Of a stretch of DNA of 64,000 nucleotides, positions 37,280 to 47,505 are shown piece by piece. The first letter of the stretch is position 1. Each line of letters starts with the position of its first letter. Source of the stretch: Sanguinoderma infundibulare. Its lineage: Eukaryota > Basidiomycota > Agaricomycetes > Polyporales > Polyporaceae. The notes beneath the pieces are model-generated. The model searched no databases. It saw only the letters and a program-made list of their open reading frames with translations, and had not been told where the DNA came from. The DNA is taken from positions 1,612,001-1,676,000 of the forward strand of contig JAVLRN010000007.1 in the NCBI GenBank assembly GCA_032821775.1, read 5' to 3'. The position numbers and the translations under genes are program-made.

Positions 37280-38600
37280 TGGTTTGACGCCGAGCGATCC
37301 ATGTGGCTGCGGTCGAGCTTGCACAGGTTACATACCACATATCCATCCTGCGATAAAGGCGACCATCCACTGGCTTCGGCAGTCGGTCACCCGAAGTGAC
37401 TGTCATACGTTTTGACTCAGATACGGAAGTTTACACGCCTGTTGTTCAATGGATGCTGAACCCATCAATGGTCATAGGCATCGGAATGTGGACGACGTAC
37501 AGCCGCTTCTATTCTTGGACTTGAGAGTTCTATCCATATGCCGCTACCACCGGGGCGCCAACACCACAGGGACCTCAGGACACGTAGAAACATGGTAATC
37601 TTTGTAGCATGGACCTGAAGTAGTACACGGTCGCTTTGAACGCCGAGGGGAACCGCGCCTTCTCAATAGGGAGCTGTCCAGACTGGACGAGCCATCGCCA
37701 TCGGGGAAGGAGAAGTTCCGCTCGTCGCGCTGGAGCGAGTACGGAGGGATGTAGATCGTCGTCCCAGGCGGAAGGTAGCTGCAGACGGACAACACAGGAT
37801 GAGCAGCGAACAAAACCTACCCCATTTGGAGGCCCTTACCTGGAGCCGACGGTCATTCCTTTACCATCGGGCCGAACCCGGCGCGAACCACCACTCATAA
37901 GCGGGGGATATAGCCGCAGGGTCTCGTTTCTGTCCGTGTAATCAAGGGGACACGTCAGTTTCAACACAGGCTCATGTCGACCAACCACAGACTCACCCCA
38001 CCGCTTGCAGATATGACATGTGCCGGTGATACTTGGTATCCAGTGCATCCTCGCCTTGAGGGTGCCACCTGTCAATCTCTTCTTGGAGCAGAGCGTACGT
38101 CTCCGGTTTCGTCATGAGACAATAAAAGAGCAGAGCGCTCGCCGCCGTGTTTGACCCTCCGACGACCGCCCTTGATGTCTTCGTTGTTCTATCATGGGTT
38201 AGAGAACTGGCGTCCGCGGCATTTCGTGAGATGTGCGTACTAGATAATGAAAAAATTCAGGTCGAGTGGACCCTCGTGATAATCTCCTTGTCGCGAATTG
38301 TTGGCCCAGACCCCGTTGGTGTCCCCATCCCGCATCAGCTCAGAGCCGCCGCCGAAGCTAAGTCACGATCCAAAGTGATAAGAAAATTAGCGACCTAAAA
38401 GCGGGGCAATTGCCGCCGGGTCCCTTATGGACAACTCGCCCGGACCTAAGGAATCCGCAAAGGAATTAGATATGCGTCTGGTAATGATCGTGGGGGACAA
38501 TAGGCATACCTATTCAGATGAAATCTTGATGACGTTGATGGAATGCCTTGTAGTACTGGCAAAAGAAGGCTTGCCATATATTCGAGATAGCAAAATAAAC
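37280..38600 (-). pseudogene. Cytochrome P450 remnant, copy of the 42929-45199 gene
   Basis: Matches the intact P450 and its 3' flank in the same orientation at high identity, with internal losses. Kept: the last residues PEVPVVLAPRW, YLPPGTTIYIPPYSLQRDER, ETLRLYPPLMSGG and parts of earlier exons up to about 38600. Lost: about 170 bp covering the heme-binding Cys loop (at 37617, where the reading jumps from the C-terminus straight to the segment before it), about 30 bp with the PERW motif at 37693, about 60 bp before the I-helix near 38163, and several hundred bp near 38395. Stops and frame changes are also present. Without the Cys ligand it cannot be a working P450. The 3' flank (37280-37540) matches 42655-42920, so the copy arose at DNA level and is not a retrocopy. 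Confidence 0.85.
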
Positions 38601-38887
38601 CGCCATGGTGTGGGATTGAAATAGGCTGCTACATTGTGATATACAATAGGCACGATAGATCGGAATAAAACTTTCGCGAAAGAAGCAGATGGAAAGTACG
38701 ATGAACTGAGATAATACGGTAAGAGATGGCGGTCTGAAGACCGAATGGATGCCGTGACAAGATGATATAGTACTGCCACCTCAATGACAGGGCTGTCAGA
38801 CGGGGGGATAGACAAACGTCAACGGACATGAGGCCGAGCGCAAGCTAAAAATGTGGAGCCACCAGTGCAGATAGCGCAACCCCAGTT

Positions 38888-41536
38888 TCAATTTGCTTCG
38901 GCGAAATCCCTGAGGTACTGCAGTTGCTTCGAGACCTCGTCCTTGAACGCAACAATCTCGCTGCTGTTCTTGATGACCGCCCGGACCGTGTCTTCTTTCA
39001 GTCTGTTCACCTTCTCGATCTGCTCCCGATATCTGCGAAATCGAAGGGCGCTCCGTTAGTACACAAACGCTGGAACCATCCAGAGTAGCCGAGAAAACAT
39101 GACGTGACGTTGGACTGACGCAGCGAGGCAGGAATAGGACGGGCAGGCTGACGGATGACAGATGAGATAGCAAGACGTACGCGATTTGCAGGGCCTGCAG
39201 GCGGGACTTCACGCCTACTCCATTGGCCATCGCCGCAGTCCGAGCGGCAGAGAGGTCGCGTTCTAGCTGAGAAGCCTGTTCGTTGCTGACCAATGCCTCT
39301 TGCTGCGCCGCCTGTGAGAGCCATGCGGATCCGTTAGCCAAGATGGCTCGCCCAAGACCACACCGATCAAGTCAAATCAATACGCACCTCACGCAGTTCG
39401 TCTGCCTGGTAGTTCAGCGCGTTCGTCTTGTTCGTCCCCTCCACGACCTCTTCTTCGATCGTTTCGCTCTGCAGCGTGAGCTGATCGAGCTCGTCATCTA
39501 CCCGTATCCGTTCGCTTTCTACGTCTGCCCGCGAGGTCCTCTTTATCTCCACGATGCGGTTCAGCGTCGGCTTCACGATCTTCCGGATGTCCGCGCCGGT
39601 GAGCAAGTCTTGCGGGTTCGCTGCCGCTGAGTTCAAGCCGATCGTCAGGTCGACATCCTCCAGCGGCGGCGGCATTGGCGGGAACAGCCCGAGCGCCAAC
39701 AGGAGGGAGCTGTACTGATCAATCGTCTCCTCGACGTCAGACACCTTCCGCGTGAGCGAGACCTCGAGTTGGGCAATGGCCTGCGAGGCCTCACGGTTCT
39801 TGCGCTCAAGAGACTCAAGTTCGCGCGCCAGGTTCTGGTGGTCGGTGTTCATACGCAGGACCTCCTCGGGTGAGAGGTTCTGCTCCTTGACGATGCCTAG
39901 GAGGCGGTCCTCTTCTCCGCGCACTCTCTCTAATTCCGCCACTGGACACAGACGATCAGCTCAGCCGTCCCTAAGAGGATAACGGACGTGTACGCACATA
40001 TCATTTCTAGCTCAGTCTTCGCATCCTGCACCCGCTGCAGCCACTTCTGCTGGCGCTCCTCGCATCGACGGAGAGCTTCCTCGAACTTCATCCTATCTCG
40101 TTTGAGCGAACCGTTATCTTTCTTGAGCTCCTCTAATGGGGGCTTCAAGGGCCATCAGTGGCGTCCAGACAGGCATTAACATCGAAAGGATCAACTCACC
40201 GCGGACTTCTTCAACTGTTCCAACTCAGCTTGGATGTCCAGCAGCTTCTCTCGTTGCCGCTCCAAGTCGGCCCGAACGCGCTCGTCCTTCCGCGCTGCGG
40301 TAATGATCAGTCGCGTTTCGAGGCTCAAGACTCAAAAGGCACACCATAGCGTTCCTCCAAGAGTTTCTCCTGCTCTGGGAAAACGTCCTGCCCTTGCAAG
40401 AAGTCCTCATATGCAGTGGTGTTGTGGTTCAGGGCGACCGCCAGATGATGGTTTATGTCATCAAATTCGTCAGGGACCAACGTAGGATCCTGCAAGGTCG
40501 GATGTTGACTGTTCATATATTGGTCGCGGGTCTGGAGCGCGTTCAGGCGTTGCGGGGACCGCGGGATGGAAGGCGACACACCTTCCCAAGCTCTGCCAGC
40601 CAGTGGAGCATGCCGAGTAATGTCGGCCACGAGTGCATGGCGGCAGGTGTCGCGAGCCACTTAATGTCGATCTGTCCGTACGGATACTTCATGGCACGTA
40701 GCGCCTGCATGAAGTGATCTTCGAAGCGGATGTCGGGGTCAAATGGCCATAGAGGGTCTAGGCCCGTGATGAGGTGCTGAAAGACGGCTCGGAAGTCCTT
40801 GCCTGTAATGTTCTGGAGCATTTGGGGAGAATAGTTGAATCCGGTGTTGACGAGGTAGATGCCAAGGTCCTGTCGCATTTTGGCTTGGAATGACTTGTCG
40901 CGGAGGTCGCGAGTGTCCTTTGCAAACGTTTGATTTGATGGTGGCAGAACGGCTTGATTTCCACCTTGCCACATAGACCCTCGTCGGACGTTACTGTGGC
41001 ATGGAATGAACTGGATAAGTACATACACACGTGTAACTCTGCTGACACGGGGGAAGTAAGGTGTCCGTTCACGTCCATTAACGATCGAAAGACGCACTCC
41101 TGTCCTCGGAACGTATGTAAACGTACCGCCCAATACCCAGCGGCCGACGGCATTGATTCGCATTGTGCGTAGAAAATTCGGATGACCAAGTCATACTTCA
41201 ATGTTAAGACCCTCTCCACTGCTCGATTCACTCCCATCACACGCAATACCGGGGTTTGGTTCACAGATTCCATGCCACAACAAGCCTCACAAAGCAGCAG
41301 GGCGGGACTCACTTGTTCATGGGTGTGCGGCCGTAACCCTGCGGTTTGCTCGCACTCTGGAAGAGTGGGTTCACGTTCTGTGACCTCATGAGAGATTGCC
41401 TGGAGATTGACGGGGGCGGTATGGGTGGGCGGAGAGCGGGGCCAGCAAGAGACATTCGTCCATGGCCATGTGCGTGTTTCTTGGCGGTCGAGGGCACAGG
41501 CAGGTTGGATCGAGAAGGGTCGGCGTTCGCGGCCAT
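38888..41536 (-). CDS. NDC80: Kinetochore protein NDC80/HEC1
   Basis: Microtubule-binding subunit of the outer-kinetochore NDC80 complex. Start at 41536 (MAANADPSRSNLPVPSTAKK; an upstream in-frame Met at 41563 is possible) with the basic disordered tail of the family. After an intron of about 300 nt, RRGSMWQGG leads to the calponin-homology domain: NQTFAKDTRDLRDKSFQAKM, QDLGIYLVNTGFNYSPQML, KDFRAVFQHLITGLDPLWPF, ALRAMKYPYGQIDIKWLATP and LLGMLHWLAELGK. Long coiled-coil exons follow (FPEQEKLLEERYG, SPEEVLRMNTDHQNLAREL, LNYQADELREV) and the end reads VIKNSSEIVAFKDEV, SKQLQYLRDFAEAN. Seven or more exons. The join from the N-terminal tail (41309) to the CH domain (about 41000) is not in simple phase, so a small exon is probably missing from my model. 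Divergent from MOG1, 286 nt away. Confidence 0.93.
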
Positions 41537-41822
41537 TGTGCTACGGCGTCCAGCAAGAACCATGACAAGAAGGCGGCGACAAGCGGGAATCTGGGGCGAG
41601 AGAGCGAGAGAGAGACGGCGAGGCCAGCGCTGGTAGTGGACAAAGGCAAGCAGTGAGCGAGGGCGCGTTCAACTTCACGCACCAGTCACACGAGCACGTG
41701 CCCGCGACTGCAGAGGCGCCGAGGATGGACTCGGCGGAAACCTTCAATATGTCCTCTCCCCTTCTCCCAACCAACGCCTCTCCTTGTCACCCACACCGAT
41801 GATTCCATCCACAGAAAAAACT
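41537..41822. promoter_or_regulatory. Shared divergent promoter, NDC80 / MOG1
   Basis: 286 nt between the two ATGs must hold both promoters. It contains purine-rich gagagagcgagagag sequence near 41603 and no clear TATA. Confidence 0.5.
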
Positions 41823-42475
41823 ATGTCTTCCACCAAGGAGCTATTTGGGGGCGCAATCACGGCCATACTACCATCCAGACTTATCGATGCTTCGTGCGTT
41901 TTCCTCGCCCCATCTACGTCATCGATGCCCGGACGCCCTCTTCATCCAGAGACTTGCGACAAGTTCCGAATAACCAGGAAGTCTTCCTATCCCCTGATTC
42001 TACGATCAGCATCATCGTCGAAGTCCTCCAGAGTGTCTCCGCGACTGATCTCCGAGAAGCAGCCGCGTATGTCGTCCCTGTCCTCCCATGTCTCCGTTTG
42101 CGTCTGAAGAGCATCCTGCTGCTTCGTAGCCTCCATTTTGATGCATTGGCGCACGACAATGACGCCCAGTCAAACGCATTCAACGAGACGAAAGAGGTCC
42201 CCAACAATTCCAACGGCGCCACACCCAATCCCGTAGTCTTGTACGGCACCCAGTCGGTACAGAAGTTCAACAGCAAGACGCCGGACGAGGTTCGGATCCT
42301 GCTTGCTCTTTATAGGGTGCAAGATAAGGACATCGACCTCGTCATGACGATGAACGTCCCTATGACCAGCGCGGACGGCGAAGCGGTCAGCGAGGCCGAC
42401 TGGACGGCGGCGAAGGGCATCTTCGACGTCGCCGCCAAGTCCTTACGCATTGCAGACTACGGGCTGTTCGCATAG
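41823..42475 (+). CDS. MOG1: Ran-interacting protein Mog1
   Basis: Small nuclear protein that binds Ran/Gsp1 and promotes nucleotide release in nuclear transport. Start at 41823: MSSTKELFGGAITAILPSRL with the family signature LFGGAI...P. Intron 1 (gtgcgt donor, about 41894-41952) joins S to DLRQVPNNQEVFLSPDST, the conserved RQVPDNQEV motif. VEVLQSVSATDLREAAA is joined by intron 2 (about 42068-42130) to LHFDALAHDNDAQSN. Then VVLYGTQSVQKFNSKTPDE and VRILLALYRVQDKDIDLVMT lead to a C-terminus in SLRIADYGLFA. The length, about 177 residues, is normal for the family. Both introns preserve phase. Confidence 0.93.
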
Positions 42476-42654
42476 GATGTCATGAGATTTTGAAGTCTAT
42501 CATTGTGAGTTCCCTCTGAAAATGACCTGCTCGTTATCCGATTGACCGGTGTGCTCTACATATCCTTTCCATGCCTGTATCATAGAACCATTCGCGCATC
42601 GTAATCATACCACGGATCGTTTTAGACTCTTACGCACAGCCATCGTGCACTGCT

Positions 42655-42928
42655 GGTTCGACGCCAAACGCTCCATGCCGCTGCGGCCTAGGTTATACAC
42701 CACATATCTATCCTGCCAGAAGCAGAGAAGTTGTGCAAGACGATCATACACTGGCTTCGGCAGTCGGTCGCCCGAAGCGACTGTCATACATTTCCACTCA
42801 TATACGGAAGTTGACGCGCCTGTACGTATATGTTAAATGGATACTGCGCCCATCAACGGTCACACACAGAATGTGGACGACCTACGCCGCTTCTACTTCT
42901 CGGAACTGACAGTTCTATCCATATGTCG
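42655..42928 (-). repeat. Duplicated 3' flank of the P450 gene
   Basis: This non-coding block is repeated at 37280-37540 beside the P450 remnant, for example around actggcttcggcagtcggtc in both copies. Both copies keep a short minus-strand frame starting with MTV, T or A, SGDRLPKPV, but its later part differs, so I treat it as shared flank rather than a gene. Confidence 0.75.
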
Positions 42929-45199
42929 CTACCACCGGGGCGCCAACACCACAGGGACTTCTGGGCGCGTAGAAACATAGTAATCTTTGTAGTTCGCATC
43001 GTACTCCCTCGGGTCCCATCCGTCGGCCAAGCGGAACCGGAACCGCTGAACCAGTGCGCATATAACCATCCGCAGCTCCAACATTGCGAGACCCTTCCCG
43101 ACGCAGTTCATTGGACCGTACGAAAAGGGTATATACGCCGTCTCATTGTGCATGAACTTGAAGTCGTCCAGGCTCCCCTTGAACGCCGACGGGAGCCGCG
43201 CCTGCTCGATAGGGAGCTGCCCGGATGCGACGAGCCATCGCTCGGGCCAGAACGCGTCGGGGAAGGAGAAGTTCCGCTCGTCGCGCTGGAGCGAGTACGG
43301 AGGGATGTAGATCGTCGTCCCAGGCGGAAGGTAGCTGCAGACGGACAACACAGGATGAGCAGCGAACAAAACCTTCCCCATTTGGAGACGCTTACCTGGA
43401 GCCGACGATGATACCTTTACCATCGGGCCGAACCCGGCGCGAACCACCAGTCATAAGCGGGGGATAGAGCCGCAAGGTCTCGTTTCTGTCGATGCAAACA
43501 AGGGGCTACGTCAGTTTCGACACAGAATTCATGTCGACCAACCACAGACTCACATCACCGCTTGCAGATATGACATATCCCGGTGATACTTGGTATCCAG
43601 CGCATCCTCGCCTTGAGGGTAGCACCTCTCAATCTCTTCTTGGAGCAGCGCGTACGTTTCCGGATTCGTCATGAGACAAAAGAAGAGGCTGGTCAGAGCG
43701 CTCGCCGCCGTGTCTGACCCTCCGACGACCGCGAGGATACCATCGTCGACGAGTTGCTTCTTCAGTGGAGGGACCCCGCCCGGGATGTCTTCGTTGTTCT
43801 ATCACGGGTCAGAGAACTGGCGTGCGCGACATTTCGCGAGATGTGCGTACTAGATAATGAAACAAATCAGGTCGAGTGGACCCTCGCGCTAGTCTCCTTG
43901 CCGCGGATTGTTGGCCGAGCGACAGGAACACGTTGAGGGGTCCCGAGGCGGCTGGTAAGTACCCGACGTAGATCCCAAGCCACGGAAGGTGCGTAAGGAA
44001 CTGGGCAGCCCTTCATAGTGGCAGTTATCATCAGTCATTGCTGGCAAAAGAATCGACAGCGAAGCACGTACTTGGCGCCTTGTTGCAATATGGTCCAGAC
44101 GCCATGGGTGTCCCCATCCCGCATGAGCTCAGAACCGCCGCCGAAGCTGTCACGTCACGATGCGAAGTGATGAGCAAACTCGAGTCGAGCAGATTGCGGC
44201 GAACCTACGCCATATCGCTCATAACATCGTAGCTGCTCGCAGACTGGTTATCAATGACGATGCCCGCTGGAGTTCGAGGACCAGGGCACGCACAACAAGT
44301 AGTCGAACCAATGCCCGAGAATCAGCTTCTCTCGCTTTTCTTCCAAGATGTCGATAAGCTGACGCGTCCTCGCCGCAACGTGGTGTTCGTATTCCTTCAC
44401 CGCCGCTTGACCCAGTCCACGGTTCCAGGGCCGCCGACGGCGGAGATGTTCCTCGATGTCTTGAATTCCAATCATGGGAACATCCACTTTAAGAAATGAT
44501 CCGATGAACACTGGTTGGACGCGGGGGACCAAAACCACAACGAGTAAGGTCAACAGTGACGGGAAGGTGGGTTATTCACGCACTCGTGCCTTTCGGCATC
44601 CCAGAAGCTCCTAGAAGAGGGACGATCGCCGCCGGGTCCCGTATGGACAACTCGTTCGGGCCTGGAGAAATCCATCAAGGAGTCCGATACTGCGTGTGGT
44701 AATGACCGTGGGGGACAATAGACATACCTATCCGAATGAAATCTCCATGACGTTCATGCAAAGCCTTGTAGTACCGGCTCCGTTTCCCCGTAGTAGAGAA
44801 GAAGGCTTGCCAGATATTCGAGGTTCGGAACAAGAGCGGTCCGGGATAGTGTGCAAGGGGGTGCCAAGGAGAAAGGCGATAGGCGACCACCGAAACGATA
44901 AGCGCAGAGTAATAGACCCCCCATGAGCGTAACAGAGCACTTCCAATGGGCAGGGAGTGCTGAGTCGAGGCAATGTAGGCCGCAGTCAGGACGGGAGGAC
45001 CGCACAGCAACGACACGTGTACGGGAATAGAGTACGTCTCGTACTTCCGAAAGATCTGATGCACAACCTGGGGCGAATAGGTCATTCATTTCAGCGACGA
45101 CACATGGAGGATCTAGAGACGACGTACCAAAGCAGCGACAACGGCGATACAGGTCAACTTGGTAATCGAATCCAGTGCTTGTTCCTCCGACGCCGCCAT
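42929..45199 (-). CDS. Cytochrome P450 monooxygenase
   Basis: Membrane-anchored heme monooxygenase, candidate tailoring enzyme for the nearby terpene synthase. Exon 1 (45128-45199) reads MAASEEQALDSITKLTCIAV and joins in phase 0 to VVHQIFRKYETYSIPVHVSL with a second hydrophobic segment (YYSALIVSVVAYRL) and the Pro-rich hinge HPLAHYPGP. Later exons: YYKALHERHGDFIRIG, VDVPMIGIQDIEEHLRRRRP, LPWLGIYVGYLPAASGP, the I-helix VVGGSDTAASALTSLFF, YHRDMSYLQAV, ETLRLYPPLMTGGSRRVRP (ExxR), YLPPGTTIYIPPYSLQRDER, FWPERWL and the heme loop PFSYGPMNCVGKGLAMLE with the ligand Cys. All core P450 motifs are intact. Stop at 42929. A broken copy lies at 37280-38600. CYP family not assignable by eye. Confidence 0.9.
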
Positions 45200-45280
45200 C
45201 GAGCGCTTCTCAGTTCCGGTTGCGATCGAGTGGTGCAAGTTCCGCAAAATAACTCAGCGGGACGCACCAGGGAGGCGGAC

Positions 45281-45294
45281 GGCCTTTAAAGGCC
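45281..45294. promoter_or_regulatory. Palindromic TTTAAA element upstream of the P450
   Basis: A perfect 14-bp palindrome, ggcctttaaaggcc, centred about 88 nt upstream of the P450 ATG at 45199. The TTTAAA core is at TATA distance; the flanking inverted repeat could be a dimeric factor site. Function is inferred. Confidence 0.4.
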
Positions 45295-45918
45295 TAAAAA
45301 TCTGTGGGGAGTGCGGGGTTAGAGAGAGAGAAAGCGCACCCGGAGAAAGGTATATGAGCGGCCATCTCGCGGTTCTGAACCTTCCATGTAGCCGAGCTTT
45401 CAGAGCACGTAACCTACGTACTGTCAACCTCGCGGATGCGGAACACGAGGCGCGTAGAAAATGGCTAGACACCATTGCTGACCTTGCGGTACAGAAATCA
45501 TAGTGGGCCTCTTCATGTTCGTCCGACAGTCCCACAATTGAGAGCACGGAGGAAAGCGACATACTAATAGGATCAGTACTACTGTAGGGACATCAAGTAC
45601 GAAAGTCTGTCACGTCGAGGAGGACCCATGCCAAGTAAACTTGGGTAGCTGTCGACAGTGATGGTTTGTATGGATTGCTGGCAGTGGAACGTTGGTGGCA
45701 AGCGACAACGAGAAAGCCTGGGTATGGCTGCAATGGAGGATAGACGCCCTGTAGACGCCTTCGCGGAAGGGCAGCTGACTCAGCGAAGAACTGCACAGAA
45801 CTGACGGCTGGCTTCGAACTCAATTTTGCCGCTTGCCGCAATCCACACACCGCCGCCAACAACCGCGCCCGCCCCGTCCTCAAGGTATAATCGCTTCTCT
45901 TTTCCCCCACCACTCAAA
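45295..45918. promoter_or_regulatory. Divergent upstream region, P450 / eS19
   Basis: About 620 nt upstream of both genes. A C-rich tract (ccgccgcc...cccgcccc) lies around 45850-45885 just before eS19. No separate gene is supported. Confidence 0.4.
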
Positions 45919-46670
45919 ATGCCGGGCGTAAGAGACATCAGGTTCGCATCATCGCTGTCATTTATCCATGGAGAACCAAAGTTTGACTGTATGTCGGGGA
46001 ACGTATGAACGAACAGCGCGGAGGCCTTCATCTCCGCATACGCATCCCACCTCAAACGTTCGGGCAAGCTCGAGGTACCTACCTGGGTGGACCTCGTCAA
46101 AACCGGTTCTTTCAAGGAGCTTGCTCCGTACGACCCCGACTGGTACTACGTCCGCGCAGGTCCGTACATCTGTTTCCATCTCCCACAAGTCCATCTCAAT
46201 TCTGACATTCTCGTGTCCCCTTCCTGCACGCCGTCCTGCTATCCTTCCACGTCTTCTGCCGGTTCACACAAACCCACCACAATCCATATGACCTCCCCGG
46301 TTTCCGTTCTCGTTTCCCCTCTCCCTCTCCCTTAACCCGCCGACCGACACAAACAACAGCTGCGGTCGCAAGACACATCTACCTCCGGAAAGACGTCGGC
46401 ATCGGCGCGCTCACCAAGCTCCACGGCGGCCGCAACCGCCGCGGGAACCGCCCCTCGCACCATGCCGACGCCTCGGCCTCTGTCCAGCGCAAGATCTGCC
46501 AGTCGCTCGAGAAGATCGGCGTCCTCGAGCAGACCGACAACGGCGGCCGCCGCATCTCCCAGGACGGCGTCCGCGACCTCGACCGCATCGCCACCGCCGT
46601 AGTCGAGGCCGCCCGCGAGGCCGAGGAGGACGAAGATGAGGAGGAGGAGGAGGAAGAGGAGGAGGAGTAG
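45919..46670 (+). CDS. RPS19: 40S ribosomal protein eS19
   Basis: Small-subunit protein needed for 18S rRNA 3' maturation. Three exons, all phase-consistent: 45919-45941 (23 nt, MPGVRDI and the start of a Ser codon), 46017-46159 and 46360-46670. The joined start, [20 protein letters not shown], is the family signature, followed by [94 protein letters not shown] and [17 protein letters not shown]. The last 16 or so residues are almost only Glu/Asp, unlike the basic tail of animal eS19. Introns near the ATG are typical for fungal ribosomal-protein genes. Confidence 0.95.
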
Positions 46671-47505
46671 ATGCTCGGCGTTCCCTCCACACCTCGGCCG
46701 CCAGGAGGCTGGTGATCGCACGCGCGAACGGTCTTGCGCTCTGCTGGTTCGGGCACCCATCATTCATCATTCATCTCTTCGTTTTGCTTTGTTGTATGAA
46801 TCACCCGCTATCCCTCACGCCCATCCCCGCGAGACGACCGACCAGTACGATCACGACGTATGCTATATGCCATCCCAAAACTAGGCAGTAAACGCACGCT
46901 GTATTCCCCATGGCATTTTTTTTTCTCTGATACACCTTATGTGGGATTTCGATCGTGCCATACAAGAACATAGGTGCGGTACTACTGTCGGAGCCAACGG
47001 TAGGAGTCTCCCAAACTCGGTATTCCCATCGCTACCAGCCTGTTCGAACGGAAGCTTAACGTCCAACTACAGAACAGTCCCGACAAAGTATCAAGGCAAT
47101 AGCGATAATTCCCGAAAATCCAATTCATTATTGCGCTCTGTAACCTACTTCGTGTGGGGTAAAATCTATCTCGTTCTACATCATGATCGTACAAGCGCAT
47201 TGCCCGCTGCACTTGCACGCCAGACAGTCCACGACCGCCGAGAGCGCGCGGCCGTACACAAAAGTCTCTCTAGTGCAGGAAAGAGCGTGTCCAATGACTG
47301 ACGCGATTGTCGTAAACGATGATGTGTGGAAACGGATATGCGATGCATGATGACAGCGTGCGGTTTCGTGTCGCGTTAAGAGGTGTGCGGGTGGAGTGGG
47401 ATAAAGTATGGATAGTCAAGAATGGACAAGACATCGACAGCGACAATGCAGAGGGAGAGCGAGAAAGGGTGACGGATCGGATCGAAGGCAGAGCGCGTAT
47501 TGCAT
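46671..47505. other. 3' flanks of convergent eS19 and desaturase genes
   Basis: No gene is supported. The AT-richer stretch around 46915-47200 probably holds the 3' ends of both transcripts. Confidence 0.5.

Noticed and set aside
42605..42787. Small conserved minus-strand frame shared by both P450 flanks
   Set aside because: Similarity is explained by the segmental duplication, and the frames diverge after SGDRLPKPV, so there is no evidence of selection on a protein.
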